Part shown: piece after piece, positions 23,336 to 31,049 of the stretch
Layout of the letters: each line of letters opens with the position of its first letter
Position numbering within the stretch: the stretch's first letter is position 1
Source of the DNA: a virus
Length of the DNA stretch: 64,000 nt
IMG/VR virus record: IMGVR_UViG_3300025679_000007
Span: 1-64,000 of that record
Reading direction: 5' to 3' (one strand)
Translations under genes and position numbers: made by a program
The notes under the pieces: generated by a model
Database searches by the model: none
The model's input: only the letters and a program-made list of their open reading frames with translations
Told to the model about the DNA's origin: nothing

Positions 23336-23365
23336 GAAAAGCCCCGCCAGTTTCCTGACGGGGCT
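23336..23365 (-). terminator. intrinsic terminator 2
   Basis: On the minus strand AGCCCCGTCAG-GAAA-CTGGCGGGGCT has a single G-T pair in an 11-bp stem, then TTTTCGTTTGG. It shares its CTGGCGGG...TTTTCGTTT part with terminator 3. Confidence 0.85.
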
Positions 23366-23456
23366 CCATGAGACACAGAAACGGGGGCCTGAAGCTCCCG
23401 GCGATCGCGCAACACGATCTCCCTTCGTACGAGCGGACCCGCTTGAATTGCGGTTA

Positions 23457-23485
23457 TATATAGAAGTCGGTAGACAGATTCGCAA
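23457..23485 (-). promoter_or_regulatory. promoter-like sequence between terminators 3 and 2
   Basis: On the minus strand TTGCGA (23480-23485) is separated by exactly 17 bases from TATATA (23457-23462). Transcription from about 23450 would end at terminator 2 and give an RNA of roughly 110-120 nt with no good reading frame. Confidence 0.4.
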
Positions 23486-23505
23486 TCCGCTGGCCACGCT
23501 ACACA

Positions 23506-23544
23506 AACGAAAAACCCGCCAGTTGCCTGACGGGACCTTTTTTT
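23506..23544 (-). terminator. intrinsic terminator 3 (proximal), bidirectional
   Basis: On the minus strand CCCGTCAG-GCAA-CTGGCGGG is followed by TTTTTCGTTTG. On the plus strand the same hairpin is followed by ACC and seven T. It lies just downstream of the last late gene and would also stop plus-strand transcription from the island. Confidence 0.85.
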
Positions 23545-23560
23545 GCAACTCGAACGGAGT

Positions 23561-23917
23561 TTATGCCGCAACCGGCCCCGGCGGAGCGGCGGGCGCTGGC
23601 GTGTTCTGCGTCACCAACGCGCTGAGCGAAGCGGCGTTGCTCTGTATCTGCGTCACCAGCGCGTCGATCGCCGGGTTGTCTCCGGTCGGGCTCGCGGCTT
23701 GAATCTGCGCCGCCATGTTCGTGACCAGCGCGATGATACTTTGATCGACGGTGGTTTCATTGGCGACGGCGGCCTGGAGGCTGGCGAGTGAATTGGTGGT
23801 GGTGGCGGACATCGTGCGTATCTCCTGTTGCAGTTGGTTGAATCGATCGTCGAAGTACTCCCGCAGGCTGTCATGGTGACGGCCGAGCAGCGCGGCGAGG
23901 TCGGGAAAGTCGGTCAT
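23561..23917 (-). CDS. last gene of the late operon, coiled-coil protein
   Basis: A 118-residue product: SLREYFDDRFNQLQQEIRTM begins a helical, probably coiled-coil middle, then an Ala/Pro-rich tail (NTPAPAAPPGPVAA). Its start overlaps the upstream gene by four bases. It is immediately followed by terminator 3. No function known. Confidence 0.65.
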   Translation of the reverse strand: MTDFPDLAALLGRHHDSLREYFDDRFNQLQQEIRTMSATTTNSLASLQAAVANETTVDQSIIALVTNMAAQIQAASPTGDNPAIDALVTQIQSNAASLSALVTQNTPAPAAPPGPVAA

Positions 23918-24648
23918 GCTGCGGATGTGGGGTCGCCGGACCCGGGAACAACGCCAAACCGGCGCATGGTGCGGCTCGATGGTTTTTTGATTTGCCGTGG
24001 CACCCGGCCTTCATCCGCGAACACCTGGATCCAACCGCCCGGTGCCGGCGCCGTCTCGCGCCGTCCGGTGTAGCCATCCGGCGCCAGGGCGAACGGCGCC
24101 TGAATCGCGCCGGACGAGGGGAACGTGAACGGCCCCTTGCCGGCCGGATCGAACCACGACGGGCGCATGAAAGCGGACATCAGATGGCCGCGTCCGTCCG
24201 GCCCTTTGATCCAGTAGCCGAGCGAATCAGATTCGCAGGCGTCGCACGCTTCCTTCGGGTATTCCCAGGTCACGCCGTTGATCGTGACGGAAACGGTCTG
24301 GTTGATGGTCGGATCGAGCAGCATTTCCAGCGTTTCGTGAGACGCCGTGACCGTCCAGCTATTGCCGTCCGCGAGGTCGTCCAGCACGGAAACATAGGCG
24401 ATCGGGTTGCCCTGGTCGGTGTGGTAGCCGAGCGCTCCTGACATGGCGGAATGATCGTTGAAGATCAGTTGCCACGCACCGGGCGGGACGGTCTGGCCGG
24501 GCGGGACGAACACGCATTCGGCATCCAGATTCCATATCGCGGCGAAGTCCCGGCTGATTTGGACTTGTTGCGCCGCGACGTAGGACGCCACGAGCGCATC
24601 GGTCAGGGCGGCGGTCTCGCGGATGAAGGCGATGGTGGGGCGGGTCAC
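23914..24648 (-). CDS. zincin-like protein with SHExLEM motif
   Basis: A 244-residue product with TASHETLEMLLDP (101-113) followed by EYPKEACDACESDSLGYWIK (129-148). I recall a bacterial family with the same order, SHE.LE...DP and then E.CD..E, which suggests metal ligands H104, E105 or D112, and E133/E139, as in a metallopeptidase-like fold. No classic HExxH is present, so catalysis is unproven. N-terminal part has an IAFIRETAALTDALVASYVA helix. Coupled by ATGA to the DUF551 gene and to the last gene. Confidence 0.6.
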   Translation of the reverse strand: MTRPTIAFIRETAALTDALVASYVAAQQVQISRDFAAIWNLDAECVFVPPGQTVPPGAWQLIFNDHSAMSGALGYHTDQGNPIAYVSVLDDLADGNSWTVTASHETLEMLLDPTINQTVSVTINGVTWEYPKEACDACESDSLGYWIKGPDGRGHLMSAFMRPSWFDPAGKGPFTFPSSGAIQAPFALAPDGYTGRRETAPAPGGWIQVFADEGRVPRQIKKPSSRTMRRFGVVPGSGDPTSAA

Positions 24649-24842
24649 GTGACTGGCTCATACGAAATCGCGAAAACCGGCATCCAGTGCGTGGCCTGCC
24701 GTAGTTCGTCCACACACCACCCCGCGTCCGGATGATAGCTTGCCTGTCCGATCATCGGTTTCAGTCCTTCGCAAGAATTGGTGACGACCCAGACCACAGT
24801 ACCGTCCGTTGGAGCCGTCTCAATCGGTTGCCACTCGCTCAC
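24645..24842 (-). CDS. DUF551-type small phage protein
   Basis: Sixty-five residues, MSEWQPIETAPTDGTVVWVV ... ATHWMPVFAIS: the WQPIETAP start and THWMP end are the family hallmarks. Coupled by ATGA on both sides. A longer DUF551 protein lies at 17078-17452. Confidence 0.75.
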   Translation of the reverse strand: MSEWQPIETAPTDGTVVWVVTNSCEGLKPMIGQASYHPDAGWCVDELRQATHWMPVFAISYEPVT

Positions 24843-25345
24843 CGCCCCGCCGCTTCCAACACCAACCGCGCCTGATCCGCGCCCATCGCCGGATGCGCCA
24901 TCGCGGCCATCGGAGCCGTCGTGACACCCTGAAGCTGGTTCACTGTGACCTCGATCAGCGGCAACAGCACGTCCGCCGCGTCCACCCCCGCCAAGATCGC
25001 CGGAGGAACGCCAGGGATGCCCGGCAGCACGCCGGCCACAACGCCCACCACATCGTTGATCGCCGTCTCGACGCCTTGCAGACTGGTGGCCTTGCTCAGG
25101 TCCGACCCGGACGCCGAAAGCGTGGTGATCCCCTGTTGCGCGGCTGCGAGGTCAGCCGCGATTTTGGTCTGCTGCGCCGCTGGGACGGCGGTGGGGTAGA
25201 GGGTCAGCAGCGTGTGGTAATCGGCGGCGATGCCGGACACGACGATATTCGCGTCGGAGATCGCCTGGGTCGCGTTGACCGAGCTGGTGCTGGAGCACGC
25301 GGCGAGGGAAAGCGCGAGGACGGCGGCGGGGAAGTAACGTTTCAT
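24839..25345 (-). CDS. phage lipoprotein
   Basis: MKRYFPAAVLALSLAACSST has a charged start, hydrophobic core and lipobox (LAAC, cysteine 17), so the mature 150-residue protein should be lipid-anchored. The body is helical with hydrophobic, Gly/Pro-rich central part (VVAGVLPGIPGVPPAILAGV). AAGGAAC precedes the ATG. In the lysis-side part of the operon it could be an Rz1-like spanin component or an envelope factor, but it is longer and less Pro-rich than Rz1. Confidence 0.7.
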   Translation of the reverse strand: MKRYFPAAVLALSLAACSSTSSVNATQAISDANIVVSGIAADYHTLLTLYPTAVPAAQQTKIAADLAAAQQGITTLSASGSDLSKATSLQGVETAINDVVGVVAGVLPGIPGVPPAILAGVDAADVLLPLIEVTVNQLQGVTTAPMAAMAHPAMGADQARLVLEAAGR

Positions 25346-25364
25346 GGTTTAGTTCCTTTGTTGA

Positions 25365-25619
25365 TTACCCAAAATACGCGTCGTCGTGCGCCGGCAGTTC
25401 CCGCACCGCCGGCGCGGCGCCTCCGGTGGACGATCCCACCACCAGCGCCCATATGCGGTCTCGTTCAGTGCATATTTCGCTGAATTCGGCCGCGTTTAAC
25501 TCGCGGGTATGCGCCCAGCCTTCCTTGCCGATATGCTCTTGCGTCGCCCCGGAGATGTCCGCGAACCGCTTGCCGCACGAGCACTTGCCCTCGATCGTGA
25601 AAAGGTGGCCGGCGATCAC
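25365..25619 (-). CDS. hypothetical protein with Cys motif
   Basis: GTG start in a GTGA overlap with the upstream gene. The 84 residues begin MIAGHLFTIEGKCSCGKRFA with CSCG, perhaps a zinc knuckle, followed by helical ELNAAEFSEICTERDRIWAL. No family recognised. Confidence 0.6.
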   Translation of the reverse strand: MIAGHLFTIEGKCSCGKRFADISGATQEHIGKEGWAHTRELNAAEFSEICTERDRIWALVVGSSTGGAAPAVRELPAHDDAYFG

Positions 25620-26074
25620 GGCTTCACCAGCGCTGGAACGGGAGCGGCGGCCGCTGGCGGCGGTATCTTCGCCAGCCCCAGTTTCGCGTCGATCTTGTCC
25701 GCGATTTCCGCTGGCGACACGCCGAGCCGGATCGCCTCATCGCCCGCGTGGTCCATCGCGTATTGCACGCCAGCCGCCATCGGCGCGGAAATGCCGGGGA
25801 TCGTCGCTTGCAATGGGTGTGAGGTAATCCCCGTATCGATCGCGTTTTGCACGGCGCCCATCGCGTTGCTCACCGCGTTGCCCAGTGTGGTCGCGGCCTG
25901 CGCGTCTTTCATGTGCGAATTGATGAGGGCGGTGGCGACCGCGCCGATGATGGCGAACACGCCGCCGACCACGGCCACGGCGATCGCGGTGAAGTCGACC
26001 GGGGCCGGCACCGCGGTTTGCGCGACGGCGGCGGTGGGAGCGAGAAGCGCGAGGCTTATGGTGGCGAATTTCAT
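25616..26074 (-). CDS. membrane/exported protein, possible holin
   Basis: I chose the ATG at 26074, with AGGAACC upstream and an ATGA overlap with the lysozyme-like gene. The 152-residue product begins with a signal-like helix (MKFATISLALLAPTAAVAQT), followed by a second membrane helix (FTAIAVAVVGGVFAIIGAVA) and a helical soluble part. Two hydrophobic segments next to a muramidase-like gene suggest a holin or signal-arrest protein; this is inference from context. Confidence 0.6.
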   Translation of the reverse strand: MKFATISLALLAPTAAVAQTAVPAPVDFTAIAVAVVGGVFAIIGAVATALINSHMKDAQAATTLGNAVSNAMGAVQNAIDTGITSHPLQATIPGISAPMAAGVQYAMDHAGDEAIRLGVSPAEIADKIDAKLGLAKIPPPAAAAPVPALVKP

Positions 26075-26610
26075 GCGGTCGGTTCCTGTTGCTGCACGGC
26101 ATTGATCGGGGCGGGCGGCTTCAGCAGCACGGCATCTCGCGCGCCTTCCCAAATCGCTTCCCAACGATCCGGCCTGGGAGTGCCAGGACGCCAGATTCTG
26201 AGGTAGGACTCCCAGGCGTCGTATGACGAGAACAAGGGCGGCAGCGGCGCGGCGTCGCACCACAAGTCCAGCCTCGCGAACGCCACGGCGAGGTTTGGAT
26301 CAGCGATGATGTGCACGTGAAGCGAAGCGGCCACCGGGACGAGATACACGGCGCGGCACACAGCCAGCGCCATGTCGCGGCTCGCGGGGTTGTGCAGGAT
26401 TTCCGAGATTGTTTCCGGCTCGAATTGCCACGGCCCGGCGCCCGGACCGTCGCCGAACTGCTGAATATCGCGCCAGTCCGATTCCTGCCCGGCGATGGCG
26501 AGCAACAGCACGCGCGCGCGATCGCTGGCCGGGATGCGCCAGCCCGGCAGTGCCGCGCACCACGCGAGGCCGGGATCGAGGATGGTGGCGAGGAAGGCAG
26601 CGGGTGTCAC
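26071..26610 (-). CDS. lysozyme/transglycosylase-like protein, candidate endolysin
   Basis: The start is GTG at 26610, in a GTGA overlap. The 179 residues show LLLAIAGQESDWRDIQQFGD followed by GPGAGPWQFEPE, the arrangement of lysozyme-like muramidases (catalytic Glu in GQES, substrate strand GPWQFE), and the C-terminal AWESYLRIWRPGTPRPDRW typical of a phage family I recognise. It should cleave peptidoglycan. Neighbouring small membrane proteins suggest a lysis module. Confidence 0.7.
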   Translation of the reverse strand: MTPAAFLATILDPGLAWCAALPGWRIPASDRARVLLLAIAGQESDWRDIQQFGDGPGAGPWQFEPETISEILHNPASRDMALAVCRAVYLVPVAASLHVHIIADPNLAVAFARLDLWCDAAPLPPLFSSYDAWESYLRIWRPGTPRPDRWEAIWEGARDAVLLKPPAPINAVQQQEPTA

Positions 26611-26768
26611 CGAAACCCACCAACCAAAAATAGCACCAGCAAAACGACCAGGATCAACCCGATCGATCCGCCGCCGTAATAGGTGGGACTCCACCCAGCG
26701 CCGCGCCCATAGTAGCCCACGCCGCCGCATAGCAGCAGGACGACCAACACCACGAGTACAAGATTCAT
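26607..26768 (-). CDS. DUF3309-like small membrane protein
   Basis: A 53-residue gene overlapping the next start by GTGA. It has two hydrophobic helices, NLVLVVLVVLLLCGGVGYYG and SIGLILVVLLVLFLVGG, joined by a Gly/Tyr/Trp-rich loop (GRGAGWSPTYYGGG). This hydrophobic-GxGxxP-hydrophobic layout is that of DUF3309. Its place directly before the muramidase-like gene makes it a candidate holin-type protein. Confidence 0.7.
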   Translation of the reverse strand: MNLVLVVLVVLLLCGGVGYYGRGAGWSPTYYGGGSIGLILVVLLVLFLVGGFR

Positions 26769-27274
26769 TGAGATGCCTTCTCAGGGGTTACGGTGAATCG
26801 AATGGGCGGCGTGCGGAACGAGTAAATGCCACCCCAGAAACCACAATCCATCGTGGTCAGGCCAACGAATTCCCAATCGCCGTGCCCAACCGCTTTCGTG
26901 AGTTGCACATCCGTGATGTATCTCCCCATGCCGGCGCGGCTGATTGGCGGCCCGATCAGGTAGTCGCGGGAAATCTCCGGGACCACATCTCCGTCCGACA
27001 GTCGTGTGAATTTAGAGAACTCGCGTGATAGCGAACCGCCGCACGTCAACTGATTGCGGATTGTCGCCGTGATGAGAATCCGAAGAAAGCCGCCCGGATG
27101 GATTTCCTCACCATCCATAATCCGCGCCGCCAGGACTGTGACGGGAGGCCCGTAAAGGAGCGGCGCGAGATACCGCACTCCCACGAACATGCCGAACGGA
27201 ACCGTAACAACGACCATGAGCCACGCGATCCACCAATGAGTGGCTGCTTTGAGGCATCGCATCCATCTGGACAT
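26765..27274 (-). CDS. membrane-anchored hypothetical protein
   Basis: The ATG at 27274 overlaps the upstream stop (TAATG). The 169 residues have one N-terminal membrane helix (WWIAWLMVVVTVPFGMFVGV) after a short basic segment, then a soluble beta-rich domain ending RTPPIRFTVTPEKASQ. It belongs to the lysis-side module; function unknown. Confidence 0.6.
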   Translation of the reverse strand: MSRWMRCLKAATHWWIAWLMVVVTVPFGMFVGVRYLAPLLYGPPVTVLAARIMDGEEIHPGGFLRILITATIRNQLTCGGSLSREFSKFTRLSDGDVVPEISRDYLIGPPISRAGMGRYITDVQLTKAVGHGDWEFVGLTTMDCGFWGGIYSFRTPPIRFTVTPEKASQ

Positions 27275-27669
27275 TACAAGAGCGCCCTGAGCCATGTGGT
27301 CAGCGCCGGCCAAACACCACCGGCGGCCGCACCAAGAACCATCGTCGCCAGACCCAGCAGCAACGCGCCGATCCATTTATGCGTGCTGGCGGTGCGCGAC
27401 TTCCGCGTTGCCATCCGTTCCTCGACTTCCTCCAACGTTTCTCCCGGGCGGCGCTGTCCCAGGTCCGGCTTTTCACGATCGTAGCCGAGCACGCGCACCG
27501 AGAAATCGCTGATCTCACGATTGGCGATGAGCCTCATGCGATCGTCCCAATGTTCGTACATTGATCCTGGCGTCCGATACCCGGCGTTTGTGTCATTGCT
27601 GGAACGAACCGATAGCGGGCGCGGAGTATCGCCAGGGGAAGCGGGCTCGTTTGGGTCATCGATCGGCAT
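27274..27669 (-). CDS. C-terminally anchored membrane protein
   Basis: A 131-residue protein: acidic, Pro-rich N-terminal part, helical middle (RRPGETLEEVEERMATRKSR), then one C-terminal membrane helix (WIGALLLGLATMVLGAAAGG). Coupled to the next gene by TAATG. This layout occurs in some phage holin- or superinfection-type proteins, but no family is certain. Confidence 0.6.
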   Translation of the reverse strand: MPIDDPNEPASPGDTPRPLSVRSSNDTNAGYRTPGSMYEHWDDRMRLIANREISDFSVRVLGYDREKPDLGQRRPGETLEEVEERMATRKSRTASTHKWIGALLLGLATMVLGAAAGGVWPALTTWLRALL

Positions 27670-27678
27670 TCAGGTGTT

Positions 27679-30600
27679 TCATGCGCCGGTTCCCACGACC
27701 ACCGGGAAATACTCCGGCGCCGGAAGGGGCGCGGTGCCGGTGCCGGTCAACGTAATCAACGGAAAATACAGCCCGTCCGCCAAACTGGCGGTGTTGACCG
27801 CGAGTTGCGCGTTGTTGCCCGAAACGGAAATGGTCCAGCCCGACGAAACGCTGGCGGAGATCGCGGTCATTTGCGCCGTGGCACCATCGTAGCCGGCGAC
27901 AAGGCCGCCGGTGACGTTGGTGCCACTCGCGGACGCCGAAGGTAACGTCATGACCATGCTGTAGGTGCCCGGCGCTGAACTGATGGAATCATAACGAAAC
28001 GGCAGGTTCGTCGGCATACCGCCAGTCAATGGATTGACCAGGGCGATTCCGGCGAATGGAAAATTCGTGATGCTGACGTTTCCCGCGCCAAGCGGCGGTG
28101 CGGACGCGCCGTAAGTTCCCACACTCCACGATCCCGATGCCAGGTTGTAAATATCGTTATCCGTAATCGAATAGCCAAATGGAATGTTGCGGATCGGATC
28201 GGTATTGCCGGCGACCTGGTTGAAACCGATCGGCGGCTGACCGCTCTCGGCGAGGTTGATAATCGTATTGCTACCGCAAGTGAAAGAATTGATCGCCCAC
28301 GCGGGATGCGCGGGGTTGGCACCGGCACACTCATTATACATCTCGATAATGTTACCATTGTTCGCGTTGCCGCCGTTCGTGCCCTTCATAAAGACGTTGT
28401 TTGTGACAACCCATTCGCCACCCTCACAATTCTGGAGGGGTGTATCAAACCCTTCCCAGTTCATTCCTTCGAGGAAGAAGTTACTGTCGATGAACGCGTT
28501 CATCGCGCGCGCCTTAAATTCGTGGCCAACCGCGTCAACGCTGTAATTGCCGGTCACTTCGATATAGGCCACGCCATCGGCATATATATTGTGGCTTGAT
28601 CCATAGAAATTGCCGCAGGTTGCGAACAGATTGTCATGCAGAAAAATACGGTTTGAGAAATCCCCGTTCATATGGCCCATGTCGGAGTTATGCGGATAGC
28701 AATACTCCAATGTGCAGTTGCCGGATTGTTGATTCTCCCGGTAGAACGCGCCCGCGTTGGAGCCGTTCGTGACGCCATACGCTTCGATGCGGCGATAGAT
28801 CGTATCGTATCCTCCGGCGAACGCGAAGCCGCCCTTGCCTTGATTGCCGATCGGCGCCGAGCCAGCGAAGTTGAACGCGATCTGCTGATGCTGTGTCGTC
28901 ATGGTGACGGGGCCGATGCTCCGCGTCTGACTGAGCGGATAAGGTCCGATATGCAGGGTCCAGGTCGTGCCGGAACCCGATACGATGACCACCCCGGTCC
29001 CGGCCCCGGTCGCGATGAAGTCGTTGACGTTGATCGTGCCGGTGACGCCTGACACGGCGAGCGTCGTGCCGCTGATTGTGCCGGTGAAGGTGGCCTGCGT
29101 GCTGCTGTCACCCACGAATGCGACGGGACCGGGCCACCATCCGGCCCGCGTGTAGGATATCGCGTAGTAGCCGGTGGTCGATGGTGACGGACAGCCCTGA
29201 AGCACCGTGACGACCGCGCCGGCATAGGTGGACGGGGAGGCCCACCACGCCGCGCCGAACGTGTTGAAATCAGAGAACGTGCCGCCCGGCCCGATCGACA
29301 CGGGCGAGCCGGTGTAGGGATGCCACGAGGTCGTGACGGTAAACTGTTTGACGCAGTAGGTTCCGTTGCCATCGGTCAGGGTCAGATTGATGGTATCGAC
29401 CTGCGGTGTCGTTTCGTTGATGGCGCTCAGGTTCCAGGCCGTGACGGTCGCGGAACTTCCGCTGCCCGTGATTGCGTAACGCGGCGTATACATTGCCCCG
29501 CCCGCGTTGAGTCCAACCGTGACCTGGCAGTTGTCCTTCACCACATTGATCGTGGTCAGGGACCAGTTTGGCGTGAGACCAGAAGTCGATATCGTGGCGA
29601 CGGTCGTTGGCGAACCGGTGGGAGTTTGCGCCATGGCGGTCGGCAGGAAGTTGGTCAGGCCGCCGACGGTACTCACGCTCACGTTCGACGATGGCAGCGT
29701 GACGCCCGCCGAAACCGGCAGGTTGAAAACGATGGTATTGGTGACGCCGTTGCCGGAAGACACCTGACACGTGCCTGACAGCGCGCCCGCCGGAACGGAA
29801 CTCGCCAGATACGCGAAACCGGTGCGTCCGTGAAACGGGTCATAGGAATAGATCGACAGCGCACCACTCGGGCTTGACGTGGTGGCGAACGCGCCAAAGC
29901 CCGTATCGGCGCTCGCGGCCAGGGTGCCGATTTGATTGGAGCCGTAGCCGTTTGTTGGCGGCGTGGAGGAATAGACGCCGCCATTCGGCACCCAGGCCAA
30001 GGGCGGCGGCGACTCGTGGGCGATGTAGATCGGCACGACCACGGCGGAGCCGCCCGCCGGTGTGATGGTGACATTGTGCTGGCCGAAGTTCGCCGGGATC
30101 AGGCTGGCGAGCGGGATGGTAAGCAGGTCATCGCCGGGGCGCCAGGTGAACAGGCCAGAGGGATCGGAGATCGTCGCCGAGGCCGCGTTCCAAAGACTCA
30201 CGTGAATCGCGGCGCCGCCGTAGTAGCTGCTGTAATTCGGTGATGTGGTGCTGCTGCTGTCGGGAATGATATTGGCCGAGGCGACGATGGCCGGGGTTCC
30301 GGCGGTCAGGTTCGGCACGGTGACGGCCAACGTCTGTGTCGCGCCGATTTGATCGGTCGTGACAACGGTGATCGAGAATGAAGTCCCGGTGGTGATTTGC
30401 GTGTTTGCGTAAAGAACGCCCTGCTGAATGTTGAACAGCGCGGCGTTGCCGCTGCCCGGCACCGTGTCGATGAGCGACCACGTGACCGGCCCGGCGCCAC
30501 CTCGGCAGGCGTAACTGCCGATCGAGAACGATCCGCCGTAGGCGCTCTGGGACAGTGGGACGGTGGTCGGTCCAGTGATACCGGCGGCGAAATCGGCCGT

Positions 30601-30993
30601 GGCGGCCGACACGACGATTCCGGTGGCTGATGCTGATCCGGTATTCGGCCCCGTGCCGGTGACGGTCAGGTTGTAGGTTCCGGCACTGGCCGGGTTTGAA
30701 GCATAGAACGAAGCCCATGAGCCTGAGACCGCGAACCCACTGATCGTCGCCGCGCCCCCGCCGCCGCTCCACGTCGCCGTGACGCCGCTCGGCGCCGCGC
30801 CGGTCCAGCCGAGCACGATCTGCGAGGACCGCGCCACACCGTTGACGCCGGTCGTGAGCGCCTGCGCCGGGTTGGCCGCGACGGTCAGGCTGTTGGGGCC
30901 AGATGGACTCGCCGCGCCATGCGGCCACCACGCGAACGCATCGCGCGCGGTCAGCAGTGACGCGGCGGAGGCGAGAAGGGCGCGGCGGAACAT
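27679..30993 (-). CDS. exported modular beta-helix protein, fibre/depolymerase-like
   Basis: A 1104-residue protein. A signal-like start (MFRRALLASAASLLTARDAF) ends before WWPHG. Residues about 30-400 contain several Ig/cadherin-like beta modules (for example AGTYNLTVTGTGPNTGSA). Near 640-700 sits a GTISGTTLAVSGVTGTINVN module common in phage fibres. From about 710 to 950 the pattern of short Asn-rich turns (HNSDMGHMNGDFSNRIFLHD; EVTGNYSVDAVGHEF) indicates a right-handed parallel beta-helix as in pectate-lyase-like and tailspike depolymerases. A beta domain ends it. It likely binds or cuts a surface polysaccharide. The secretion signal is odd for a cytoplasmically assembled tail part. Confidence 0.75.
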   Translation of the reverse strand: MFRRALLASAASLLTARDAFAWWPHGAASPSGPNSLTVAANPAQALTTGVNGVARSSQIVLGWTGAAPSGVTATWSGGGGAATISGFAVSGSWASFYASNPASAGTYNLTVTGTGPNTGSASATGIVVSAATADFAAGITGPTTVPLSQSAYGGSFSIGSYACRGGAGPVTWSLIDTVPGSGNAALFNIQQGVLYANTQITTGTSFSITVVTTDQIGATQTLAVTVPNLTAGTPAIVASANIIPDSSSTTSPNYSSYYGGAAIHVSLWNAASATISDPSGLFTWRPGDDLLTIPLASLIPANFGQHNVTITPAGGSAVVVPIYIAHESPPPLAWVPNGGVYSSTPPTNGYGSNQIGTLAASADTGFGAFATTSSPSGALSIYSYDPFHGRTGFAYLASSVPAGALSGTCQVSSGNGVTNTIVFNLPVSAGVTLPSSNVSVSTVGGLTNFLPTAMAQTPTGSPTTVATISTSGLTPNWSLTTINVVKDNCQVTVGLNAGGAMYTPRYAITGSGSSATVTAWNLSAINETTPQVDTINLTLTDGNGTYCVKQFTVTTSWHPYTGSPVSIGPGGTFSDFNTFGAAWWASPSTYAGAVVTVLQGCPSPSTTGYYAISYTRAGWWPGPVAFVGDSSTQATFTGTISGTTLAVSGVTGTINVNDFIATGAGTGVVIVSGSGTTWTLHIGPYPLSQTRSIGPVTMTTQHQQIAFNFAGSAPIGNQGKGGFAFAGGYDTIYRRIEAYGVTNGSNAGAFYRENQQSGNCTLEYCYPHNSDMGHMNGDFSNRIFLHDNLFATCGNFYGSSHNIYADGVAYIEVTGNYSVDAVGHEFKARAMNAFIDSNFFLEGMNWEGFDTPLQNCEGGEWVVTNNVFMKGTNGGNANNGNIIEMYNECAGANPAHPAWAINSFTCGSNTIINLAESGQPPIGFNQVAGNTDPIRNIPFGYSITDNDIYNLASGSWSVGTYGASAPPLGAGNVSITNFPFAGIALVNPLTGGMPTNLPFRYDSISSAPGTYSMVMTLPSASASGTNVTGGLVAGYDGATAQMTAISASVSSGWTISVSGNNAQLAVNTASLADGLYFPLITLTGTGTAPLPAPEYFPVVVGTGA

Positions 30994-31049
30994 CAGGGTC
31001 CGGTCCGTTTATGCTGTCCGTCGCGGCACCGCCCTGATACGGTGGCGAG

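Noticed and set aside
22817-23548. 243-residue minus-strand frame through the terminator region
   Set aside because: It reads straight through three hairpin-plus-T-run terminators, has no start site and an unlikely composition.
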